A DNA stretch of 47,708 nucleotides from CAG-1031 sp964556785 (GTDB lineage Bacteria; Bacteroidota; Bacteroidia; Bacteroidales; Muribaculaceae): positions 1 through 47,708 of the forward strand of contig CAZKXM010000005.1 in NCBI GenBank assembly GCA_964556785.1, given 5' to 3'. How positions within the stretch are numbered: the stretch's first letter is position 1; each line of letters begins with the position of its first letter. Below are positions 41,708 through 47,708 of this stretch, in pieces. A program made the translations under genes and the position numbers. The notes under the pieces were generated by a model. That model did no database searches. It worked only from the letters and a program-made list of their open reading frames with translations, and was not told the origin of the DNA.

Positions 41708-42715
41708 TTATTCTGTCAAAATTTTGACGGCGAAATCAAGCATGGTGTCGTGTCCGTCGAGAGCCTCCACCGGGTCGAGATCAACCTCGCAACCGGGCGT
41801 CGGGTCGATGCCGCTTTCTGTAGAGAGTCCCTGCGGATCAAGAACCGAACATGCCGAAAAGCGAACGCCCCAGCCGTTCGGCAGCTCGGAGTTGAACGGC
41901 ATTCCTGAGCCACCGCCTGTGCGCGATCCCACAATTCTTACCGAGGGCAGATATTGCATCACCGACACGAAATTGTTGGCGGCGCTGAAGGTTGAACGGT
42001 TGGTCAGCACCACAACCGGCTTTGACCAGCGCATGCGCCCTTCGCCGGCAGGATTGTAGGTGTAGGGAAACGGTTTGGAAAAATCATTGTGTCCCGGGCC
42101 TGTCTTGTGGCTGATATAGCCTGCCAGCGTGGGCTCGCTGATAAAGCGGGCCACAAGGGTCTCTACGTTTGTCATCGATCCCCCGCCATTGTTCCTGATG
42201 TCGATAATAAGGCCAGAAGCGGTGGCGCAGTAGGCCAGCACATAGTCGAGATTGCCCTCGCCGATGTTGTAGCTGAACGAGGGATAGCGGATGTAAGCCA
42301 CATTTTGAGGCAAAATGCCGTAGGTTAGCGACCCGATCGAGAGGTAGTTGAAGTTGAAATAATATTGTTCGACGAGGCGTTCGTCGAAATTCTGGGGATA
42401 GTCGCTCCACCAGGCGCGGTAGTAGGACACGTCGAACGGTGCCGACAGGTTGGTGTGGCCGTCGCGCAGTTCGGCAAGCATTTCGCTGCACACGCTGAAA
42501 AGCTCCTCGCGGGTCATCTGCTCGGAAATGCGCGGCCTGTAACGGTCGTGAACCTCCTGCCAGTCAATATCTTTCTGGGCAAAGAAACAATAGTGTTCGT
42601 CAAGAATGCTCCATAGCATCTCGAAGTTGCCTGCACGTGTGTCAGGCTGCTCGGGCATGTCGTGACACGAACACAGCAGAAGCAGGGGCAGAAAATAAAG
42701 AAGTCGGCGCTTCAT
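41708..42715 (-). CDS. S41-family peptidase lipoprotein
   Basis: 335 residues. MKRRLLYFLPLLLLCSC is a lipoprotein signal with Cys at residue 17. An N-terminal helical part (LWSILDEHYCFFAQKDIDW; LRDGHTNLSAP) leads into the tail-specific protease domain: GLIIDIRNNGGG near residue 168, the nucleophile Ser in NRSTFSAANNFV near 240, and SRTGGGSGMPF near 262. No PDZ domain is obvious between the parts. It probably processes envelope proteins. It lies 12 bp after the DUF3316 gene and 39 bp before the PorE-like gene. Confidence 0.88.
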   Translation of the reverse strand: MKRRLLYFLPLLLLCSCHDMPEQPDTRAGNFEMLWSILDEHYCFFAQKDIDWQEVHDRYRPRISEQMTREELFSVCSEMLAELRDGHTNLSAPFDVSYYRAWWSDYPQNFDERLVEQYYFNFNYLSIGSLTYGILPQNVAYIRYPSFSYNIGEGNLDYVLAYCATASGLIIDIRNNGGGSMTNVETLVARFISEPTLAGYISHKTGPGHNDFSKPFPYTYNPAGEGRMRWSKPVVVLTNRSTFSAANNFVSVMQYLPSVRIVGSRTGGGSGMPFNSELPNGWGVRFSACSVLDPQGLSTESGIDPTPGCEVDLDPVEALDGHDTMLDFAVKILTE

Positions 42716-42727
42716 TGGCGGGATAAA

Positions 42728-43582
42728 TCAATAGTAGGCAGAAATGATTTCGGTGTCGGCATCGGGGAGGCGGCCGCTGCGGTTGAGGGGCAGCCACTCC
42801 ATCGCCACACCGACAGTGACGCAGTGGGTGAATTCTCGCGTTACGATGTTGTTGACCTTTCCCGAGAGAATCCGTCCGGAATAACCTATACGGAGTGCCG
42901 TGGCGCCCAGGCGCAGGTCGGCCGTGACGAGGTTGTCCATCACAAAGCGGTTGCCGGGCCAGGCGCAGTGGGCAAGACCGGCGCGGTTACCGAGCGAGAT
43001 TTCATAGTAAAGCTCGCCGTAGTCGGGCGAAAAGAATGCTCCGAGAAGCGGCAGTGACGGCTGATACCGGAGTGTGACGGGAACGCGTCCCACGGTCATG
43101 TTGTAGGTAACCATCGCGGTGAGTCCCACTGTCCACGCCGCCTTTACACTAACCGGATTGTTTCCGTTGCGCGAAAGGTAGGCAACGCCCGGTTCGAGCG
43201 TGGTTTCTCCACCGGCGGCAATGCGCAGTCCCTCGGCGCCGTCAATTGTCAAGCGGCGCATCATGCTCCATGATCCTCTTATGTCGACTGAGCGCATTGT
43301 GGCGTTGCGGGCCGGATTATGTGTCTCGTCGTAGCCGGCGTTGATGTTCAGCCGCATTATCCACTCCTTCGGGGCGAAGCGCATGGCCTGAAAGCGTTCG
43401 TAGTCAAATGCCACACGCCAGCCTGTGTAATGGAGCGGCGTGAGATATGTGTCGCTCAGATGTGCCGAACCGGCCTCGATCGAGTAAGCGCTGGTGACAG
43501 GTCTCAGGCATGTTTGTGCCGAAGCAGGCATGGTGGCGGCGGCAGCGATAAGGCATGCAATCAGGATTAGTTTTCTGATCAT
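42728..43582 (-). CDS. DUF3316-family exported protein
   Basis: 284 residues with signal peptide MIRKLILIACLIAAAATMPASAQ. SAYSIEAGSAHLSDTYLTPLHYTG is the typical opening of DUF3316 proteins; alternating strands (RVAFDYERFQAM, WIMRLNINAGYDE, MVTYNMTVGRVPVTLRYQ) suggest an outer-membrane barrel. Function unknown. It follows parC by 26 bp and precedes the S41 peptidase by 12 bp. Confidence 0.83.
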   Translation of the reverse strand: MIRKLILIACLIAAAATMPASAQTCLRPVTSAYSIEAGSAHLSDTYLTPLHYTGWRVAFDYERFQAMRFAPKEWIMRLNINAGYDETHNPARNATMRSVDIRGSWSMMRRLTIDGAEGLRIAAGGETTLEPGVAYLSRNGNNPVSVKAAWTVGLTAMVTYNMTVGRVPVTLRYQPSLPLLGAFFSPDYGELYYEISLGNRAGLAHCAWPGNRFVMDNLVTADLRLGATALRIGYSGRILSGKVNNIVTREFTHCVTVGVAMEWLPLNRSGRLPDADTEIISAYY

Positions 43583-43608
43583 GGTGTTTGGGGGAAGATT
43601 GCGGGCTG

Positions 43609-46341
43609 TCAGAAAATGCGTTGCTGTCCGGTCAGCTCGTCGCGCACCTCGTCGTCGCTGCGTTCGGGCAGCTCGGCGGTGTCAGGCGCGTCAGAGTCAG
43701 GCACGTCTGTTTCGTCAGGCTCGGCGGTATCTTCGGGCATGTCGAGAGGCTGAAGCTCGGTGATCGAGGTAACGGTGTAGGTGGTTACGCGCTTTCCTTT
43801 GGCCTTGAAGCTCTTGACGCCGATAAACTCTGAAGCCACTATCTCCAGCGGGGGCCTGAACGAGTCGCCTTCGCCGAATGTCACCTCAAAGCGTGCTCCG
43901 GGTGCGTCTGTCAGGGCTATGAGGGTCGATTTCTCGTTATCGCCGAGCCAGCGCTGATGCTTGGCCGATTGCTCGAACGTGAAGCGTTTGATATATGGAT
44001 AGCCCTGGTCGGCATCGTTGAGCACGGCTGTCCACACTGTGCCGGGGCGGAACTTCTCGATTCGGAGAATATTATCCTCATAATGGTTGGCGGCATCGAA
44101 GCTCGAGGTGTAGAACTCGCCGTTTTTCAGAATCACGAGCACCTGATCGCTTCCGCTGAACTCGCCAAGATATTCACCGCGGCCCTCATAGTTGAGGCGG
44201 AGCACATCGTGGTCGAACCACACTTCGCGTCCGCCGAGAGTTGACACTCCTTTGCGCTTGAGCGACACTCGCGCCACTTCGTTCTTCGTCACAAGATTAC
44301 CCATGGCGCTGCGCCCTTTCTTTATGGAGAGATTGCTGAAGTCAACCTCGAGCTGCAGGCGGTTAAGGCGTGGGCGCGGCTTGAGAGTCACGTTGACGGT
44401 TTCAGCCTCGCCGTTGGGGTTGGCCGAGAACCATATCACGCGCGAGCCTGCCTCGCCGGGAGTGAGATTATATTCGCGGTCGCGTGTCACGCCGGTGACC
44501 TTGAAGCGCTTCATGTAGTAGAAACCTCCGCGGCCGTTCTGATAGATAACGTTGTAGACGGTGCGCTCGTCCTTGGGCTTGAACACACTGACATAAAGCA
44601 CATCTTTGTCCACAAACATCTTTTCCTGAACCTTCACAACCTTGAACCGACCGTCGCGATAGAAGATGATCACGTCGTCTATCGACGAGCATGCGCCGAT
44701 CACCTCTGTCTTGTCGTCCTTCTTCAGGCCGGTGCCGATAAAGCCCTCCTTGCGGTTGAAGTAGAGCTTCTGGTTGGCCTCGGCCACGGTCGCGGCCTGG
44801 ATGGTGTCGAAGGCGCGGATAACGGTGTTTCGCGGATATGCCTGGCCATATTTCTCCTTTATATCACTGAACCATTGGATGGTGAAGTCGGTGATGTGGG
44901 CCAGATGATCGTCGATCACGGCAATCTTGTCGCGGAGCGATGCCATCAGCTCCTCGTTGCGGGCTACGTTGAAACGCAGTATTCTTCCCATCTTGATCTC
45001 GAACAGGCGCGAGATGTCGTCATCGGTTATGTCGCGGATCAGGTCGTTGCGGAACGGCTCGAGACGTTTCATTATGTGGGTCACAGCCTCTTCGCGCGAC
45101 AAACTCTGCTCATATTCCTTGTCCTTGTAGATCCCCTCCTCGATAAAGATCTGCTCGAGCGATGCGAAAAACAGCTGCTCGCTGTGTTCGTCGCGCTTTA
45201 TCTGGAGTTCGCGCCTGAGAATGTCGCGGGTGTTGTCGGCGTTGTGCCTGAGCACGTCGCTGACGGTGAGGAAAAGCGGCTGCCGGTCGGAGATCACGCA
45301 GCAGTTGGGCGAAACCGACACTTCGCAGTCAGTAAACGCATAGAGGGCGTCGATCGTCTTGTCGCTCGATGTGTTGGGTAGCAGATGCACCAGTATCCGG
45401 GCCTCGCGGGCAGTGTTGTCGTCAACCTTCTTTATCTTGATCTTGCCGGTCTCATAGGCCTTGAGGATCGAATCGATTATCACCCCTGTGGTCTTGCCAT
45501 ACGGTATCTCAGTAATGGCCAGAGTCTTGGCGTCGATCTTCTCGATTTTGGCGCGTATCCTCACGGCGCCTCCGCGGCGCCCGTCGTTGTAGCGCGACAC
45601 GTCGATGAAGCCTCCTGTGGGGAAGTCGGGGTAGAGAGTGAATTCCTCACCTCTGAGATAAGCTATCGCTGCATCGATGATCTCGTTGAAATTGTGGGGA
45701 AGAATCTTCGACGAGAGTCCCACGGCGATTCCGTCAACTCCCTGAGCGAGCAGCAACGGAAACTTCGACGGCAGAGCCACCGGCTCGCGGTTGCGCCCGT
45801 CGTAGCTTGGCGTCCACTCCGTTACTTTCGGGCTGAAAAGCACATCAAGAGCAAACGGCGACAGACGCGCCTCTATGTATCGCGGTGCGGCGGCTGAGGC
45901 TCCTGTCAGCACGTTGCCCCAGTTGCCCTGCGTTTCAACCAGCAGATCTTTCTGCCCGAGCTGAACCAGCGCCTGATAGATCGAGGCATCTCCGTGAGGG
46001 TGATACTGCATCGTGTTGCCCACAATGTTGGCAACCTTGTTGAAACGACCGTCGTCAAGGGTGTGCATCGAATGGAGTATGCGGCGTTGAACGGGCTTCA
46101 GACCATCCTCAATGCCCGGCACAGCACGGTCAAGAATCACGTATGACGCATATTCGAGATACCAGTTGCGAAACATTCCCTTGAGCTGATGACGCACAAT
46201 GTCGGGATTGGCCCCAGGATCGACAGCGAGGGTCTCAGGCAGCGCGCCCCGGTTCGATCCGGGCTCACCTGATAGGTCATCGCCGGTTATCAGCTCGTCG
46301 GCGTCGTCGTCAATATCGGGTGTGAGGTTTTCGTCGTTCAT
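43609..46341 (-). CDS. parC: DNA topoisomerase IV (or gyrase) subunit A
   Basis: 910 residues from ATG 46341; the GTG at 46362 overlaps the -7 element and is rejected. The catalytic Tyr lies in ASAAAPRYIEARLSPFA near residue 160, and the quinolone-pocket helix reads QYHPHGDASIYQALVQLGQ near 120. The C-terminal propeller is present but has no clear GyrA-box, and the tail is acidic (DEPDETDVPDSDAPD), which favours ParC over GyrA. It cuts and rejoins DNA for chromosome decatenation with ParE. The gene heads the DUF3316-S41-PorE-like-GSCFA run. Confidence 0.88.
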   Translation of the reverse strand: MNDENLTPDIDDDADELITGDDLSGEPGSNRGALPETLAVDPGANPDIVRHQLKGMFRNWYLEYASYVILDRAVPGIEDGLKPVQRRILHSMHTLDDGRFNKVANIVGNTMQYHPHGDASIYQALVQLGQKDLLVETQGNWGNVLTGASAAAPRYIEARLSPFALDVLFSPKVTEWTPSYDGRNREPVALPSKFPLLLAQGVDGIAVGLSSKILPHNFNEIIDAAIAYLRGEEFTLYPDFPTGGFIDVSRYNDGRRGGAVRIRAKIEKIDAKTLAITEIPYGKTTGVIIDSILKAYETGKIKIKKVDDNTAREARILVHLLPNTSSDKTIDALYAFTDCEVSVSPNCCVISDRQPLFLTVSDVLRHNADNTRDILRRELQIKRDEHSEQLFFASLEQIFIEEGIYKDKEYEQSLSREEAVTHIMKRLEPFRNDLIRDITDDDISRLFEIKMGRILRFNVARNEELMASLRDKIAVIDDHLAHITDFTIQWFSDIKEKYGQAYPRNTVIRAFDTIQAATVAEANQKLYFNRKEGFIGTGLKKDDKTEVIGACSSIDDVIIFYRDGRFKVVKVQEKMFVDKDVLYVSVFKPKDERTVYNVIYQNGRGGFYYMKRFKVTGVTRDREYNLTPGEAGSRVIWFSANPNGEAETVNVTLKPRPRLNRLQLEVDFSNLSIKKGRSAMGNLVTKNEVARVSLKRKGVSTLGGREVWFDHDVLRLNYEGRGEYLGEFSGSDQVLVILKNGEFYTSSFDAANHYEDNILRIEKFRPGTVWTAVLNDADQGYPYIKRFTFEQSAKHQRWLGDNEKSTLIALTDAPGARFEVTFGEGDSFRPPLEIVASEFIGVKSFKAKGKRVTTYTVTSITELQPLDMPEDTAEPDETDVPDSDAPDTAELPERSDDEVRDELTGQQRIF

Positions 46342-46361
46342 AGTCAGCGATCTGTTTCCCA

Positions 46362-46393
46362 CAAAAGTAGAATTTTTTTCTCACCCCGCCAAA
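46362..46393 (-). promoter_or_regulatory. Promoter of the parC operon
   Basis: Minus strand TTTG (46390-46393), a 20-nt spacer and TACTTTTG (46362-46369) match the consensus. The -33 box lies inside the last codons of the upstream acyltransferase gene. The leader to ATG 46341 is about 15 nt. Confidence 0.85.
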
Positions 46394-47424
46394 TATTGCC
46401 GTATCCTCTTCTCTGCCAGACCGAGCAGCCACGACAGAACCCACGTCACTCCGATGCAGATCGCCAGTCCCGCAGCAGTGTTCCATTGCTGATTCCCGCG
46501 GACAAAGGCATATAATTGTATCACCGGGAAGTGGATCAGATAGATATTGTAGGAAATATTGTCGCGTTTTCCCTCCCAGGTGCCCCATTTGCCAACCATC
46601 GACACCCATATTACCAGCACCGACATTCCCAGCGGATGCAACACATATCGCCCGTATGGCACGTATGCCGAAAGCGCAAGTGCACTCAGAGCAACAAGCA
46701 GCGTCGCTATGCGGTGGCGCATCATCAGGTCGAAGCTGTAGTAACACATCACCCCGACGTAGAAGTAGGCCAGCTGCCCGAAAAACTGACGGCTGAGAAT
46801 GTAATATGTTTCCGATCCCGTTATGGAGTACTGATACAGGAGGATCACCCTTATGGCGCAGCTCAGAAGAAATATTGCCGCGAACATCTTCATCGGCGAT
46901 GTCCGCAGCTTGTAGATCAGCCAAACCACGATTGGGGGCGTGATATACAGACACCATTCCACTTTCATGGTCCACAGCGAGCCGTTGACCGCCGGCTGTG
47001 AAAGAGTGTCGAACACGCCCGGAAGCGTTGGCTGCAGAAAGTTGGCGAAGGCGAGGTTGCTGACAAGGTACCGCCAGAATTCGCCGGAACCGAAATACGC
47101 CCCCGGGCTCAGTGTCGATACCCCGGCGAGCACTATGGCGAAAAACAGCACAGTTATCCAGTAAGCCGGCAGAATCCGTCGTGCGCGCGAGATCAGGTAG
47201 GTTTTCACATCCTGTTTTCTCAGATAGGAGCCGTAGATCAGAAAGCCACTCAGGGCGAAAAAGCCCCCAACGCCCGTGTAGCTCGAAATCGGAAAGAAGA
47301 AATCACACCCCGTGAGAACCTTGAAGTGGGCGATAACGACACTAAATGCCAGAATGTAGCGCACAATGCCCATATTGTTGGGCGTCGGCACGGCGTATGG
47401 CACAGTGTAATTTTTCTCGTCCAT
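46381..47424 (-). CDS. Acyltransferase 3-family membrane protein
   Basis: 347 residues from ATG 47424; the TTG-initiated longer form starts inside the -7 element and is rejected. The opening VRYILAFSVVIAHFKVLTG has the conserved His; YTGVGGFFALSGFLIYGSYLR is the second landmark, and about ten hydrophobic segments follow. This is the OafA/NodX-like branch that O-acylates exported sugars at the inner membrane. Substrate unknown. It has its own promoter, and parC is read from inside its 3-prime end. Confidence 0.88.
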   Translation of the reverse strand: MDEKNYTVPYAVPTPNNMGIVRYILAFSVVIAHFKVLTGCDFFFPISSYTGVGGFFALSGFLIYGSYLRKQDVKTYLISRARRILPAYWITVLFFAIVLAGVSTLSPGAYFGSGEFWRYLVSNLAFANFLQPTLPGVFDTLSQPAVNGSLWTMKVEWCLYITPPIVVWLIYKLRTSPMKMFAAIFLLSCAIRVILLYQYSITGSETYYILSRQFFGQLAYFYVGVMCYYSFDLMMRHRIATLLVALSALALSAYVPYGRYVLHPLGMSVLVIWVSMVGKWGTWEGKRDNISYNIYLIHFPVIQLYAFVRGNQQWNTAAGLAICIGVTWVLSWLLGLAEKRIRQYLAG

Positions 47425-47460
47425 TATATTATCAGGTGGGATTTTCAGTGTTGGCAGGCG

Positions 47461-47468
47461 CAAAGTTA
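47461..47468 (-). promoter_or_regulatory. -7 element for the acyltransferase
   Basis: Minus strand TAACTTTG; start near 47456, about 32 nt before ATG 47424. No clear -33. Confidence 0.6.
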
Positions 47469-47480
47469 ATCATTCTCACG

Positions 47481-47526
47481 AAAACGGCTGTGAACATTTC
47501 CGCAATATGGCTGTTTCCGCCGTTTT
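47481..47526. repeat. Spaced inverted repeat in the divergent intergenic region
   Basis: AAAACGGC (47481-47488) and GCCGTTTT (47519-47526) are perfect complements, 30 nt apart. They lie upstream of the acyltransferase -7 box. Could be an operator or a weak terminator. The rest of 47469-47645 holds nothing else I can support. Confidence 0.35.
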
Positions 47527-47645
47527 TCGAGCTGGATGAGGCTGAACGTGTTTCGTTAGCGAATTTTAACATTGGGGGATGGTGCGGGAAATCAGGTGGT
47601 TGGGTGTGTTGCGGCGGAGAGGTACGAAAATTTCTTGCTGAAAAA

Positions 47646-47677
47646 TTTGGATAGAACGGGAAGAATGTCTACCTTTG
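47646..47677 (+). promoter_or_regulatory. Strong consensus promoter facing the right edge
   Basis: TTTG (47646-47649), a 20-nt spacer and TACCTTTG (47670-47677) match the consensus fully. The transcript, beginning near 47683, leaves the window before any gene can be seen. Confidence 0.8.
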
Positions 47678-47708
47678 CACTCGCTTTTGAGCGGAGGCTC
47701 GGCGAAAG

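Noticed and set aside
1..47708. CRISPR array, tRNA, rRNA, IS element or prophage
   Set aside because: All intergenic stretches were read; none shows spaced direct repeats, cloverleaf features, transposase remnants or phage genes.

Overview
The window reads as a chromosomal segment of a high-GC member of the Bacteroidales, most likely Muribaculaceae (family assignment is inference). Support comes from repeated Bacteroidota promoters (TTTG, about 20 nt, TAnnTTTG), TonB-dependent receptors paired with lipoproteins, GSCFA, DUF3316 and DUF5106 proteins, a PorE-like OmpA lipoprotein and T9SS-type C-terminal signals. No rRNA, tRNA, CRISPR array, insertion sequence or phage gene was found. A run of exactly 100 N (5804-5903) is an assembly gap that cuts aroC.

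Layout. 1-2464 (minus): start of dihydroorotase, a polyprenol-phosphate mannosyltransferase and alanine dehydrogenase. 2574-5735 (minus): a TonB-dependent receptor and a lipoprotein of unknown function. 5904-13838 (minus): a tightly packed run (DUF5106 thioredoxin-like protein, DoxX, mnmA, DUF151 nuclease, nucleoside permease, rsmE, a DXS-like enzyme, ybaK, aroC) read from one good promoter. 13965-16041 (plus): BadF-type kinase and serB. 16005-19177 (minus): an ECF cobalt/nickel transporter, cbiMQO, behind a small lipoprotein gene. 19257-22708 (minus): rsgA, an NlpC/P60 peptidase and a DcaP-type porin.

22907-30534 (minus) is the centre of interest: a cobalamin riboswitch with an intrinsic terminator, then btuB, a BtuG-like beta-propeller protein and a 1314-residue GLUG/Big_2 protein, each gene 15 bp from the next. 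The last two carry T9SS-type C-terminal signals, and the BtuG-like protein has no lipobox. I read this as a vitamin B12 capture operon whose surface proteins may be attached by type IX secretion instead of as lipoproteins. A PorE-like T9SS component lies at 39695-41668, and cbiMQO gives a possible cobalt route in the same neighbourhood.

30648-34680 (plus): a CMP-nonulosonate synthetase-like and a PtmE-like nucleotidyltransferase, obgE and an acyltransferase. 34681-36436 (plus): an AT-rich island with one unknown lipoprotein. 36429-47424 (minus): a GT2 glycosyltransferase and mtaB, then a parC / DUF3316 / S41 peptidase / PorE-like / GSCFA run, and an acyltransferase. A consensus promoter points off the right edge. 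Several start codons were moved inward from the longest frame because a promoter, a riboswitch terminator or a signal peptide rules out the longer form.
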